Assembly (NCBI RefSeq): GCF_032464895.1
Contig: NZ_JAWDIC010000001.1
Coordinates: forward strand, 1,178,001-1,242,000
DNA length: 64,000 nucleotides
Direction: 5' to 3'
From: Phycicoccus sp. M110.8
Lineage (GTDB): Bacteria > Actinomycetota > Actinomycetes > Actinomycetales > Dermatophilaceae
The notes beneath the pieces were generated by a model, which saw only the letters and a list, made by a program, of their open reading frames with translations, had not been told where the DNA came from and made no database searches. Made by a program: the position numbers and the translations under genes. Positions 50,532 to 58,975 of this stretch are shown here, in pieces. Numbering within the stretch: position 1 is the first letter of the stretch; every line of letters starts with the position of its first letter.

Positions 50532-51929
50532 TCACCGACGTCCCAGGGATACGTCGCTCCCCTCCCTCATTTCGGGCCCGGGACCCTCCTCACTCATCCG
50601 AAATCCGGGGCCGTTTCGACGCCTACCACGCCCGGACCCCCAAGAGAGAGCCGCTCGACACTGGACGAGGCCTTGGTTAGCAATGAGAGCCAGAATTAGG
50701 CACGCGCGGGCGTGATTCGTGGCAGCCACGAGAGTGTGATGCTGATTCAGGAGCAGTGCGCGCGTCCGATCGGCGCGAATGTCGAACGGGGTACCGAAGA
50801 GACTCGCGGCCTCCCAACCATCGCTCGCAACGCTCTGCATTGTCGCGAGCTCGTCGAGCGAGACCGACAAGCGAGCAAGCCAAACAAAGCACGGTTGCCA
50901 CCTACCGGTGTCGAAGAACATCCCCACCAACTTGAGGCCGCTCAACGGTTCATTGCCCGATTCGACAACGTCAATACCGAGCTCCTCGTCTAAAGCACGC
51001 AGAGCCGCCGCCCTTAGTGGAGAGCCACCCGCGCGCACGTCGGCTGGGATCATTCCTTCCGCGACGATGTGGACCTTGGTCCGCCGATCACCCGGAAGCG
51101 GTCCGCCGATATACGTCGAAGCCCTCTCCAAGAGCACGATCTGGTTGTCATTGGTGACAACCACGACACCGCAACCCATCGCGGCAGGAGCAGGAAGCGA
51201 CGAGACATGCTCCAGAGCCAGCGGCTCGTGGCCCCATCGCTCACGAAGTGTGTGGGTGTTTTCGAAAAGTTCGCTCACGTCCTCGTCGAGTGCGTTGGAC
51301 ATGCCGGCGAATCGGAAGTACGTCGTGGCACCCACACTCAATTCATAGACAGTAACGGGACGACCGTCCTCCAGATCGCGGCTCCGCACAGCGTCGAGGA
51401 GATCGAGCTTTTCGTCATCGAAGAACACTTGTCGTCGTTCTTGGGCACGCTGCTGCAAGCGGGGAAGCAGGTCTGTTTCGATGCGAAACCACTCCGGAGG
51501 ATCGGCCCTGCGAGGTAGGTCATCTCCGCCAGGACTCAGCACGCGGAACCTCATGCGCCTCTCCAACTCATCGCCGGCCGCAACTACGCGTATATCTTCG
51601 ATCGATAAGTGACCAAGGGACAGGCTGGGCCGCGACGTCGCGGGAGCATCCTGCAGGCGATTCAGTTCGCGGCGCTCCTGCATCTCCTTATTCGCGATAA
51701 CCAAGAGCGACGCAAAAGCCGCCACGGCGGTCACACCAGAACCAAGGAGGGTCGGCCCTACATAGTCGCGCAGGAAGGACCCACTGGCGGTCCACCTCCA
51801 CAGCAAACCGGAGACGACCATTAACGCAATGGCACCCATCCAGTAGAATGCCAGGCTGCGGTTTAGCCCCGTATTCCACCACCGTCTCAACCAATCGCGC
51901 AGTCCATCTTCTCCGATATCCGTCCGCAT
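50532..51929 (-). CDS. Two-TM protein with degenerate Nudix-like domain
   Basis: 465 residues from ATG 51929. Two membrane helices at about 27-45 (LAFYWMGAIALMVVSGLLW) and 58-80. A cytoplasmic linker with a coiled Arg/Glu-rich part (160-185) follows, then a domain at about 195-385 that reads as Nudix: GCGVVVVTNDNQIVLLERAS, LRAAALRALDEELGIDV, VGMFFDTGRWQPCFVWLARL. The Nudix helix has RALDEELGI in place of REUxEExGU, so the first catalytic Glu is Ala; metal-dependent hydrolysis may be lost and ligand binding kept. No Shine-Dalgarno; TACCCT lies just before the ATG, suggesting a leaderless mRNA. Not a family I can name. Candidate membrane effector or sensor in the cargo. Confidence 0.72.
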   Translation of the reverse strand: MRTDIGEDGLRDWLRRWWNTGLNRSLAFYWMGAIALMVVSGLLWRWTASGSFLRDYVGPTLLGSGVTAVAAFASLLVIANKEMQERRELNRLQDAPATSRPSLSLGHLSIEDIRVVAAGDELERRMRFRVLSPGGDDLPRRADPPEWFRIETDLLPRLQQRAQERRQVFFDDEKLDLLDAVRSRDLEDGRPVTVYELSVGATTYFRFAGMSNALDEDVSELFENTHTLRERWGHEPLALEHVSSLPAPAAMGCGVVVVTNDNQIVLLERASTYIGGPLPGDRRTKVHIVAEGMIPADVRAGGSPLRAAALRALDEELGIDVVESGNEPLSGLKLVGMFFDTGRWQPCFVWLARLSVSLDELATMQSVASDGWEAASLFGTPFDIRADRTRALLLNQHHTLVAATNHARACLILALIANQGLVQCRAALSWGSGRGRRRNGPGFRMSEEGPGPEMREGSDVSLGRR

Positions 51930-52238
51930 GAACAGAGGGTAAGTGTCGGAAGCACACACGTTGGAGGGGCGCGCGGTCAGTGGAAGCATCTGATTACCGC
52001 TCAAATCTAGCCACCGGCAACAGGGGTCCGCGCCCCGGTCGGCATCTGCGCGCAGCCGACCCTGCGCTTCACTCTGCGCCCGCCTTCGGGCCGCATCAAG
52101 GGCGCTGCGCGTCACTTCGTGATGGCCTGCGGCCACCCTTGACCCGACCGCTCCGGCCGGCTCTTCTGCTCCGCTATCGGGTCGGTGTCTGCGTATGGTC
52201 CCCGTGCTGGTCGTTAACGTCGCAGTACTGTCAGCCCC
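51930..52238. other. Divergent intergenic region in the cargo
   Basis: 309 bases between the 2TM-Nudix gene and the DUF2199 gene, with no coding resemblance. A TACCCT just before 51929 may be the -10 box of the minus-strand gene. Confidence 0.4.
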
Positions 52239-52769
52239 GTGACTGACGACGGCTCCATCTGGCAGTGCTCGATGTGTGGCGAGCATCATCACGGCCTCGC
52301 CACCGTCTTTGGGCCACCCGCACCGGAGCCTTGGGTCGAGGCCACCCGTCGTCAACGGCGCCGAGGTGAGATCAACGACGACCTGTGCGCCTTTGAAGAC
52401 GACGCCGGTCACGAGCGCTACTTCCTGCGCGGCCATCTTGAGATCAAGGCGCCCGACCTTGAGGAGGGCCAGTTCATCTGGTCCGTCTGGGTGGAACTCG
52501 ACGTCCACGGGTGGGAAATGACCAGTCGACATTGGGACGACCCCGACCGCGACCAGCTGCTGCCCCTTCCGGGCATCCTCGCGACCGACCTGCCCTACAC
52601 GAAGGCCACTCGAGGACTGGGAGTCCGCGTCTTCACCAGGCCTCCCGGGGTCGTTCCCTTCGTCAAGCTGGACCGGTCCCAGGACCATCCCCTCGTCGAC
52701 GAGCAGCGGGAGGGCATCAGCGCGCATCGCGTTGCAGAGCTGAACAACGAACTCCTCGGCAGCCGCTAA
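52239..52769 (+). CDS. DUF2199 family protein
   Basis: 176 residues from GTG 52239. N-terminal zinc-like CSMCGEHHHGLATVFGPPAP, then W/R-rich spacing and YFLRGHLEIKAPDLEEGQFI with WSVWVELDV, which are the hallmarks of DUF2199 (CxxCGxxH, FxRGxLEIP, WGxWVSL). Members are small cytoplasmic proteins of unknown role, often near element ends. Last gene before attR. Confidence 0.82.
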   Translation: MTDDGSIWQCSMCGEHHHGLATVFGPPAPEPWVEATRRQRRRGEINDDLCAFEDDAGHERYFLRGHLEIKAPDLEEGQFIWSVWVELDVHGWEMTSRHWDDPDRDQLLPLPGILATDLPYTKATRGLGVRVFTRPPGVVPFVKLDRSQDHPLVDEQREGISAHRVAELNNELLGSR

Positions 52770-52902
52770 CCCAGCACGACGCACGCTCAGGTACCTCGGA
52801 GGTACCCACAGGGTCCGAAACAGCCAGAACCACCCGGCATTCATCCACCGCATAGCTGTTGCCGGGCAATGGGATTCGCGAACCGGGTCACCCCTAGGCT
52901 CG

Positions 52903-52945
52903 CTCCTAAAGCGGGTGTCGGCAGTTCGAATCTGCCCGAGGGCAC
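52903..52945 (+). repeat. attR, 43-bp copy of the tRNA-Arg 3' half
   Basis: Exact copy of 40655-40697. It lacks the 5' half of the tRNA, so it is not a functional tRNA gene. Host sequence resumes at 52946. Confidence 0.95.
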
Positions 52946-53070
52946 GACCACTTCTTTGGAGTGAGCGCTCAACCGCTCGTGCGCGCTTCCCTGGCCCGGC
53001 CAGCCCTGCCGACCCCAGCCCTGGCGCAGCCCTGACTCCCGGCGCATCAAGGGGGCACCGGGTGACACAG

Positions 53071-53105
53071 GACCAGCCCCGCCCGAAGGAAGGGCGAGGC
53101 TGGTC
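53071..53105 (-). terminator. Hairpin after the small secreted-protein gene
   Basis: GACCAGCCCCGCCC / GGGCGAGGCTGGTC: a 14-bp stem with one mismatch and a 7-nt loop, starting 15 bp past the stop at 53120. Confidence 0.72.
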
Positions 53106-53119
53106 AGGATGGAGCTCCG

Positions 53120-53479
53120 TCAGGGCTCTTCGCCACCACCGGCCAAGAAGCCGCTGTGGCCGTTGCAGGAGTCGCCGGGCGCGAAGCCGGAGGCGTTGAT
53201 CTCGGCAGGCGTGGCACCCATGGCTGTCAGCTGCTGCCGGACGTGGCCCCAGTTCTGGACCCGGCCCGGCTCGTAGTTCGGGTCGGACGGGTCGAGGAAC
53301 CGCTCGGGGTTCTGTCCGGAGAAGCCGCAGATGGAGTTAGCGTGTCCGCGCATCCCGGTCTCGTTGATGTTCCCGGCGCTGCTGTTGCCTTGGGCCTCCC
53401 CCGCGCTGGCTGCGGAGGTGCCGAGGAGGATGAGAGTCCCGGCGAGGGCCGGGACGGCGAGTGCGGATCTGATTCTCAT
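53120..53479 (-). CDS. Small secreted protein of unknown function
   Basis: 119 residues from ATG 53479. The signal peptide (RSALAVPALAGTLILLGTSA) is followed by a probable cleavage after ASA. The mature 90 residues contain two Cys (SICGFSG and GDSCNGHSG) that may form a disulfide, and a segment FLDPSDPNYEPGRVQNWGHV. I recall similar small exported proteins in actinobacteria but no function. It lies directly outside the element and is chromosomal. Confidence 0.7.
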   Translation of the reverse strand: MRIRSALAVPALAGTLILLGTSAASAGEAQGNSSAGNINETGMRGHANSICGFSGQNPERFLDPSDPNYEPGRVQNWGHVRQQLTAMGATPAEINASGFAPGDSCNGHSGFLAGGGEEP

Positions 53480-53629
53480 GGAGAATGACCGTAGGCGCCA
53501 GGTTGACGGTGCGCCTCCATCATCTTTGCTATCTCGCCTGAAGCAGAACACCCCTTCGCCCTAGAACATTTGCGTGGACGGCCCAACATTCGGCTATGGC
53601 CCTACCCCCTCCCGCGGATGCACCATTCC

Positions 53630-53656
53630 CTCATCACGGCGTACTGCCGTGATGAG
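53630..53656 (+). promoter_or_regulatory. Perfect inverted repeat covering the SRPBCC gene leader
   Basis: CTCATCACGGC-gtact-GCCGTGATGAG, an 11-bp perfect stem with a 5-nt loop. The right arm runs into the ribosome site (GAGGAGC, 53653-53659), 10 nt before the ATG at 53666. It could be an operator or an RNA hairpin hiding the ribosome site. Confidence 0.65.
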
Positions 53657-53665
53657 GAGCGGACC

Positions 53666-54097
53666 ATGGCCAGAGCCAGCCACACCGTCGTCATCAACCG
53701 GCCGATCGAGGACGTGTTCGCGTTCTTCACGACCCACTCCAACGACAAGTCGTGGCGCTCCCACGTCAAGGAGATTTCCGACATCGGACCACCCGGACTT
53801 GGGGCGCACATCCACCAGGTGGTCAAGGGCCCCGGTGGCCGCGGCATACCCGCGGACGTGGAGGTGACTGACTACGAACCACCGACGAGGTATGCCTTCG
53901 TGGCGGTCGCCGGACCCGTGCGGCCGGCCGGTGAGTTCCGGTTCCGCTCCCTCGAGGGCGGCACAGAGGTGACGCTCACGTTGCGCGCCGAGCTCGGCGG
54001 CCTGAAGCGCCTGGTCATGTCACGCTCGGTCCAGAAGGCCATGGACAGCGAAGTGGCCGGGCTCGAGAAGGCGAAGCGGCAGCTGGAAGCCCCATGA
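53666..54097 (+). CDS. SRPBCC-family protein, copy 1
   Basis: 143 residues from ATG 53666 with GAGGAG upstream. START/polyketide-cyclase-like fold: SHTVVINRPIEDVFAFFTTH, SNDKSWRSHVKEI, VEVTDYEPPTRYAFVAVAG, GGTEVTLTLRAELGGL and a C-terminal helix. Such proteins hold a hydrophobic ligand in a deep pocket; ligand unknown. About 65-70% alike by eye to the second copy at 55222, so the two derive from a local duplication. Confidence 0.85.
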   Translation: MARASHTVVINRPIEDVFAFFTTHSNDKSWRSHVKEISDIGPPGLGAHIHQVVKGPGGRGIPADVEVTDYEPPTRYAFVAVAGPVRPAGEFRFRSLEGGTEVTLTLRAELGGLKRLVMSRSVQKAMDSEVAGLEKAKRQLEAP

Positions 54098-54234
54098 CGG
54101 CCTCCCACCGCCCAGTTCAACGGGCCGCACAGGTCGGGCCAGACAGTGCTGCAGAGAAGGAGTTGCTGCGGCTCCTCCGCGGGTCCATGGTGAGGCCAGA
54201 GAGTCCGGACAGTGTCCGCGAAAGGTGGCCCGCC

Positions 54235-55047
54235 ATGCGCCGTGTAGTGATCTCCCTCCTCGCCGCCATCGCCCTCGTCGTCGGCGTGGGCCCGACCGCG
54301 AATGCAGCCGCTCCTCCGGTGCCACACAGCATGGCGGCCATCGGCGACTCGATCAGCCAGGCGGTCGACGTCTGCTGCTGGTACGGGAACCACCCGGCGA
54401 ACGCTTGGAGCACGGGCTACTCGAGCTACGACGGCGTCACCAGCCACTACGAGCGCCTCCGGGCGTTGAACGGCGCCATCAGCGGCTACGAGTACAACGA
54501 CTCGGTGTCGGGCGCCCGCATGAGCGACGCCCCGCGCCAGGCGACGTCGGCCGTCTCCCAGGGCGCGCAGTACGTCACGATCCTCATGGGGGCCAACGAC
54601 GTCTGCACGTCCTCCCCGTCGACGATGACGCCGGTGGACACCTTCCGTCAGGAGTACGAGCAGGCGCTGGGCATCCTCAACTCCGGCCTGCCTGCGAGGG
54701 CCCACATCTTCGTGGCGAGCATCCCCGACATCTACCACCTGCGGCAGATCTACTACACGGACAGCACCGCCGAGCTGGTCTGGGCTGCTGCGGGCATATG
54801 CCAGTCGATGCTCTCCCCGTTCCTGACGGAGTCGCAGCGCCTCGCGGTGCGACAGCGCAACATCGACTTCAACACCGTGCTCGCCCAGGAGTGTGCGAAG
54901 TACACGCGCTGCAAGTTCGACGGCAACGCGGTCTTCTCCTACCAGTTCAGCCGAAGCCAGGTGAGCAAGCTCGACTACTTCCACCCGAGCCTGTCCGGAC
55001 AGTCCGCGCTCGCCAGCATCACCTGGGCGACGAGCTGGTGGGGCTGA
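54235..55047 (+). CDS. Secreted SGNH/GDSL hydrolase
   Basis: 270 residues from ATG 54235, where a signal peptide starts (RRVVISLLAAIALVVGVGPT, cleavage near ANA). Block I is AAIGDSISQAVD (nucleophile Ser), block III LMGANDVCTSS (Gly and Asn) and block V LDYFHPSLSG (Asp and His). An esterase or lipase of the SGNH type acting outside the cell. Cys pairs (CCW, CTSS, CQS, CAKY, CKF) suggest disulfides. Inserted between the two SRPBCC genes. Confidence 0.88.
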   Translation: MRRVVISLLAAIALVVGVGPTANAAAPPVPHSMAAIGDSISQAVDVCCWYGNHPANAWSTGYSSYDGVTSHYERLRALNGAISGYEYNDSVSGARMSDAPRQATSAVSQGAQYVTILMGANDVCTSSPSTMTPVDTFRQEYEQALGILNSGLPARAHIFVASIPDIYHLRQIYYTDSTAELVWAAAGICQSMLSPFLTESQRLAVRQRNIDFNTVLAQECAKYTRCKFDGNAVFSYQFSRSQVSKLDYFHPSLSGQSALASITWATSWWG

Positions 55048-55056
55048 GCCAAGGGG

Positions 55057-55125
55057 GAAGCCAGCCGCACGGTCGTCATCGACCGGCTGATCGCGGACGT
55101 GGACGCTCCGCCGACGAGTAATGCC
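55057..55125 (+). pseudogene. Relic of a third SRPBCC gene with internal deletion
   Basis: Reads EASRTVVIDRLIADV and then jumps to DAPPTSNA, that is, the N-terminus of the neighbouring paralogues (EASRTVVINRPIDEV) joined to their later EPPTRYA segment. About 55-60 residues between are missing. It sits between the SGNH gene and SRPBCC copy 2, showing that the array once held at least three copies. Confidence 0.75.
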
Positions 55126-55221
55126 CGACGACCGGGTCACAGGACCAACGGCCCTCTGAGGCTCAGGGCACCGGCGCCACCGTGGGACGAGGTAGTGGGA
55201 GCCAGCCCCGAGGAGCCAGTC

Positions 55222-55647
55222 ATGGCCGAAGCCAGTCGCACCGTCGTCATCAACCGCCCGATCGACGAGGTGTTCGCCTTCTTCACCACTCCGTCGAACG
55301 ACCCGTCGTGGCGAACTCAGGTCAAGGAGATCTCCGGGGAGCCTCGCACGGGCGCGCGCATCCACCAGGTCGTCAAGGGACCGGGCGGCACGGACTTCCC
55401 TGCCGACATGGAGGTGACGGCCTTCGAGCCACCGACCAGGTACGCGTTCCGCGTCGTGGCTGGGCCGGTCAGACCAGAGGGCGAGTTCCTCCTGACGTCC
55501 GTGGACGGAGGCACCGACGTCACCTTCCACCTGAAGGCCGAGATCAAGGGCCTCAAGGCCCTCGCCCTGGCGCGGCCGGCGCAGAGCGCGATGGACAGCG
55601 AGGTCGCTGGCCTCGAGACGGCCAAGCGCAAGCTCGAAGGCACCTGA
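55222..55647 (+). CDS. SRPBCC-family protein, copy 2
   Basis: 141 residues from ATG 55222 with GAGGAG upstream. EASRTVVINRPIDEVFAFFT, SNDPSWRTQVKEISGEPRTG, VTAFEPPTRYAFRVVAGPVR, GGTDVTFHLKAEIKGLKAL. Paralogue of the gene at 53666, with the same length and the same C-terminal MDSEVAGLE helix. Ligand unknown. Confidence 0.85.
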   Translation: MAEASRTVVINRPIDEVFAFFTTPSNDPSWRTQVKEISGEPRTGARIHQVVKGPGGTDFPADMEVTAFEPPTRYAFRVVAGPVRPEGEFLLTSVDGGTDVTFHLKAEIKGLKALALARPAQSAMDSEVAGLETAKRKLEGT

Positions 55648-55716
55648 CCAGTTCCGCCCACCGTCGCTGGACTGCCGTGCCACCCTGTCCGTGATCGAGT
55701 CACGTGGGGGGGACGC

Positions 55717-56061
55717 ATGACAGGGCAGGGCACGACGGACCGGACGGACGAACCCACGCACCGGGGCCATGTCGTCGCCCTGGTCGTGACGTCCCTCGTC
55801 CTGGGCGCCTTCGACTTCCTGCTCCTCAGCGTCGCGGTCGCCTTCGGCCCGAGCGGGTTCGGCGGCGACCGGACCATGTCCGACGGCGAGATCCGGGCGG
55901 CGCACCTGACCCAGGCAGCCGCGATCGCGGGCTGCCTGCTCGGCGCGGCCATCCTCGTCCTGTCACTGGTCACCCAGGCGTCACCACGACGCAACCGGGC
56001 CTTGTTGTGGATGCTCGCCGGCCAGGTGGCCGCGACGGTCGCCGTGTACGTCCTGTCGTGA
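55717..56061 (+). CDS. Small membrane protein of unknown function
   Basis: 114 residues with three hydrophobic stretches: VVALVVTSLVLGAFDFLLLS, LTQAAAIAGCLLGAAILVLS and LLWMLAGQVAATVAVYVL. No family recognised. It ends convergent to the carboxylesterase gene with a 42-bp gap. Confidence 0.62.
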   Translation: MTGQGTTDRTDEPTHRGHVVALVVTSLVLGAFDFLLLSVAVAFGPSGFGGDRTMSDGEIRAAHLTQAAAIAGCLLGAAILVLSLVTQASPRRNRALLWMLAGQVAATVAVYVLS

Positions 56062-56103
56062 CGGCTCAGCCGCCGTCGCACACCTCAACCACCGGCGGAC
56101 ACC

Positions 56104-57606
56104 TCAGCCACCGGCGGACACCTCGGGGGCCGGCCCCAGGGCGGCGAGCTCGTCGCCCCGCGGGTCGAGCTGCAACGAGGACGGAGTGTCGAAGACCTGG
56201 ACCGGTCGCTGCGCCGGGTCCCACTGCGACCACCCCGGGTCGCCGGTCTTGGCGAACGCCACCCAGGCGGCGTGCATCTCGTCGGCCAGCTGCTGCGGGG
56301 CTTCGGGCCCCGTCAGCGTCCCACCACCCGAGAGCGTGTCGAAGACGAAGGGCAGCTCCAGCGCGTGACAGGCCCCGAGGCCCGGAACGCCTGACTCCCA
56401 GTCGAACTCGTACACGTGGGTCCGCCCACCAGCCGCCGTGTGGGCGTCGGCGAGACGCACCGTCTCCCGCCGGAACGACGCATCCGTGAGGATCGACGCG
56501 AGCAGGTCACCGCCGGTCGCACCCGGACGCGACGCGGCATACACCTGCGCGACGGAGGGGTCGATGCCATAGCGGCCCAGCACCATCGGCAACGCGGCGT
56601 CGCTCACCATCGCCGCGATGCCGGTCGGCATCAGGAAGAAGCGGAACTCGTCGCGCGTCGTGCCGGTGAGCAGCTCGACGCCGCTCCCCGCGCCGGCGGC
56701 GATGCGCTGCAACGGAACCTCCGGAACGACGTCCCCGTCGACCGTCGGGAAGAAGCTCATGATGCCCAGGCCGTTCCGGATGACCGAGGCACCCCACCGC
56801 TCCGGGTCCGGCGCCTGGGCGAGCGCCAGCCCCACGGCGTTCTGCGCCTCGAGCAGCGCCTCCGGGTCGGTCGCGCCGAGCGCCTCGGCGCTCGCAGGCA
56901 CCCCCACGTGGGCGGCGACCGCCTCCGTGACGCGGCGCGCGTCGGACTCGTCGGCCACCGCCGTGGCCATGCCGCTCTGCACGACCGCCCGCCGGAAGAG
57001 ACCCTCGGCGGCCGGCGACGCCAGCAGGTTCGCCACGCTCATGCCACCGGCCGACTCGCCGAACACCGTGACGTTGCCCGGGTCGCCGCCGAAGGCCGCG
57101 ACGTTCTCCTGCACCCACGCGAGCGCCAGCAGCTGGTCGCGCAGCCCGCGGTTCGACGGCGCTCCCTCGACCGCCGCGAAGCCCGGCACCCCGAGCCGGT
57201 AGTTCACCGAGACGAGCACCACTCCGTCGCGCGCGAACGCGGTGCCGTCGTAGATGGAGAGCGCGTTCCCGCCCCGGGTGAACGCCCCGCCGTGGATCCA
57301 CACCATCACCGGCAGCCCGGAGGCGCTGGGGTCGGGCGTCCAGACGTTGACGTGCAGGTGGTCGTCGCCGGGCAGGATCGTCGTGCCGAGGATCGCCGCG
57401 ATCGGCGGCGGGTACGGCGACTGGGTCGCCGTCGCCGCCAGCGTCGTCGCCTCGCGCACGCCCTCCCACGCCTCGACCGGCCGAGGCGCCTCGAACCGCG
57501 CGGGACCCACGGGCGCCGCGGCATACGGGATCCCGAGGAACGCGCTCACGCCGTCGCTCGTGCGCCCCCGCACGCGTCCGGTGGTCAGGGAGACGACAGG
57601 GTCCAC
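56104..57606 (-). CDS. Type B carboxylesterase
   Basis: 500 residues from GTG 57606 behind GGAGG. Alpha/beta-hydrolase of the carboxylesterase/para-nitrobenzyl esterase type. The oxyanion loop is WIHGGAFTRGGN, the nucleophile GESAGGMSVAN, the acid in TGTTRDEFRFF, and the His in GACHALELPFVF. The typical N-terminal FLGIPYAAAPVGPARF is present. No signal peptide, so cytoplasmic. Substrate not predictable. Confidence 0.92.
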   Translation of the reverse strand: MDPVVSLTTGRVRGRTSDGVSAFLGIPYAAAPVGPARFEAPRPVEAWEGVREATTLAATATQSPYPPPIAAILGTTILPGDDHLHVNVWTPDPSASGLPVMVWIHGGAFTRGGNALSIYDGTAFARDGVVLVSVNYRLGVPGFAAVEGAPSNRGLRDQLLALAWVQENVAAFGGDPGNVTVFGESAGGMSVANLLASPAAEGLFRRAVVQSGMATAVADESDARRVTEAVAAHVGVPASAEALGATDPEALLEAQNAVGLALAQAPDPERWGASVIRNGLGIMSFFPTVDGDVVPEVPLQRIAAGAGSGVELLTGTTRDEFRFFLMPTGIAAMVSDAALPMVLGRYGIDPSVAQVYAASRPGATGGDLLASILTDASFRRETVRLADAHTAAGGRTHVYEFDWESGVPGLGACHALELPFVFDTLSGGGTLTGPEAPQQLADEMHAAWVAFAKTGDPGWSQWDPAQRPVQVFDTPSSLQLDPRGDELAALGPAPEVSAGG

Positions 57607-57801
57607 GGTTCCTCCAGAGTCGTTGCCTCGCGAGCGCCGGGCACCGCCCGGCACCCCAGCAGCCTCGTCCACCACGGGCTGCGGTGCACGTCCGGCACGC
57701 CGACATCGTTGCGCCCCCCAACTTGCACGCCGGCAGCGGCCCCGGTAGCCAGAAAGGGACACATCCCCCAGCACCACGACAACCCGGACGGAGTCGCCCC
57801 C

Positions 57802-58875
57802 TTGTCCTCCTGGTCCCTGCCCGTCCTGCTGCTCGTCTTCGCCGCCGCGGCCGCCGCCATCTGGGTGGCCGGCATCCAGCTCTCGAACCAGACCGACGTC
57901 CTGTCGACGCGGCTGCACCTCGGCACCGCGCTCGGCGGCCTCATCCTGCTCGCCGTCGCGACGAACCTGCCCGAGATCGCCATCGTCGGGAGCGCCTCGC
58001 TGGCCGGCAACGTCGGCGTCGCGGTCGGGAACATCCTGGGCGGCATAGCGATCCAGACCGTGGTGCTCGTCGTGCTCGACGTCTTCGGCATCCGCGGCAG
58101 ACGCCCCCTGACTTACCAGGCGGCCTCGCTCGTCCTCGTGCTCGAGGCCGCTCTGGTCGTCGCCGTCCTTGCCGTCGTGGTCGCCGGCTCGCAGCTGCCG
58201 TCGAGCCTCGAACGCTTCCGGCTGGCGCCCGCCTCGGTGCTCATCACGATCCTGTGGGTCGCGGGACTCGTTCTGCTGCAACGGGCTTCGCACTCCCTCC
58301 CGTGGACCGACTCCGGCGAGGCGCCCGACAACCAGGAGAAGCCGAAGGGCCACTCCCAGCAGAAGGCCGAGCAGGACGCCTCCACGCGCGGCACCAGCAC
58401 CGCGAAGTCCGCCACCGTCTTCGGCGTCGCAGCGCTCGTCACCCTCGTCTCCGGCGTCGTCCTCGAGCGCAGCGGCGACGCCATCGCCGGCCACATCGGG
58501 CTGTCCGGCGTGCTCTTCGGCGCGACGGTCCTCGCCGCGGCCACGTCGCTCCCCGAGGTCTCGACCGGCCTCACCTCCGTCAAGAACGAGGACTACCAGC
58601 TTGCCGTCAGCGACATCTTCGGCGGCAACGCCTTCCTGCCGGTCCTGTTCCTGCTGGCGACCCTGCTGTCGGGCAAAGCCGTTCTGCCACAGGCACAGTC
58701 GACCGACGTCTACCTCACCGCCCTGGGGATGCTGCTCACCCTCGTGTATGCCGTGGGCCTGGTCTTCCGGCCGCAGCGCCGGATCGCGCGCATGGGCGTC
58801 GACTCGCTGGCCGTCCTCGTCCTCTACGTCCTGGGGGTCGCCGGTCTCTTCGCCGTGGCGAGCAGCAGCGGCTGA
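57802..58875 (+). CDS. Sodium/calcium exchanger-type cation antiporter
   Basis: 357 residues; I take TTG 57802, with GGAG 8 nt upstream, because the first helix (LPVLLLVFAAAAAAIWVAGI) follows; no ATG or GTG fits better. The two alpha repeats are clear: VATNLPEIAIVGSASLAGNV with GVAVGNILGG, and AATSLPEVSTGLTSVKNEDY with AVSDIFGGNAF. A charged cytoplasmic loop (GEAPDNQEKPKGHSQQKAEQ) separates the halves. CaCA superfamily; the exchanged ion is uncertain. Divergent from the esterase gene. Confidence 0.85.
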   Translation: MSSWSLPVLLLVFAAAAAAIWVAGIQLSNQTDVLSTRLHLGTALGGLILLAVATNLPEIAIVGSASLAGNVGVAVGNILGGIAIQTVVLVVLDVFGIRGRRPLTYQAASLVLVLEAALVVAVLAVVVAGSQLPSSLERFRLAPASVLITILWVAGLVLLQRASHSLPWTDSGEAPDNQEKPKGHSQQKAEQDASTRGTSTAKSATVFGVAALVTLVSGVVLERSGDAIAGHIGLSGVLFGATVLAAATSLPEVSTGLTSVKNEDYQLAVSDIFGGNAFLPVLFLLATLLSGKAVLPQAQSTDVYLTALGMLLTLVYAVGLVFRPQRRIARMGVDSLAVLVLYVLGVAGLFAVASSSG

Positions 58876-58899
58876 CACCTGCAGGCTCCACGGAGCGGG

Positions 58900-58913
58900 G
58901 GGACGTTGGTCCC
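58900..58913. promoter_or_regulatory. DosR/DevR-like box before the PAS gene
   Basis: GGGAC-GTTG-GTCCC matches the core of the mycobacterial DosR consensus (GGGACTWWAGTCCC) in both half-sites and spacing. It lies 63 bp before the ATG at 58976. Confidence 0.5.
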
Positions 58914-58975
58914 ATCCCGCCGCCCCGGCACCACCCCTAGGGTCCGGCTGTGTTGCGGTCGGCCGAGGAGGCGAA

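Larger units (their letters stand above)
40655..52945. mobile_element. AICE-type integrated element in tRNA-Arg, 12.3 kb, probably immobilised
   Basis: Bounded by 43-bp repeats. Gene order from attL: integrase, excisionase, RepSA-like initiator, WhiB-like protein, FtsK/Tra translocase, two small proteins, GntR (KorSA-like), Nudix (Pif-like), then cargo. This is the pSAM2-like layout of actinobacterial integrative and conjugative elements. The cargo from 47.3 to 52.8 kb has visibly lower G+C than the chromosome, and the native GGCATAC word occurs only once in the element. The integrase lacks its core-binding domain and the initiator has a frameshift, so movement without help is unlikely. Confidence 0.92.

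Noticed and set aside
47268-52769. A known named defence system such as GmrSD, BREX, CBASS or Thoeris
   Set aside because: No DUF1524 fusion, BREX core gene, CD-NTase or TIR/SIR2 protein is present; only parts resemble such systems.
52903-52945. Second tRNA-Arg gene
   Set aside because: Only the anticodon-to-3' part is present; the 5' half is missing. It is the attR repeat.
54100-54260. GGAC-AGT-GTCC palindrome before the SGNH gene as a third DosR box
   Set aside because: Spacing between half-sites is three bases instead of four, so it does not fit the consensus.
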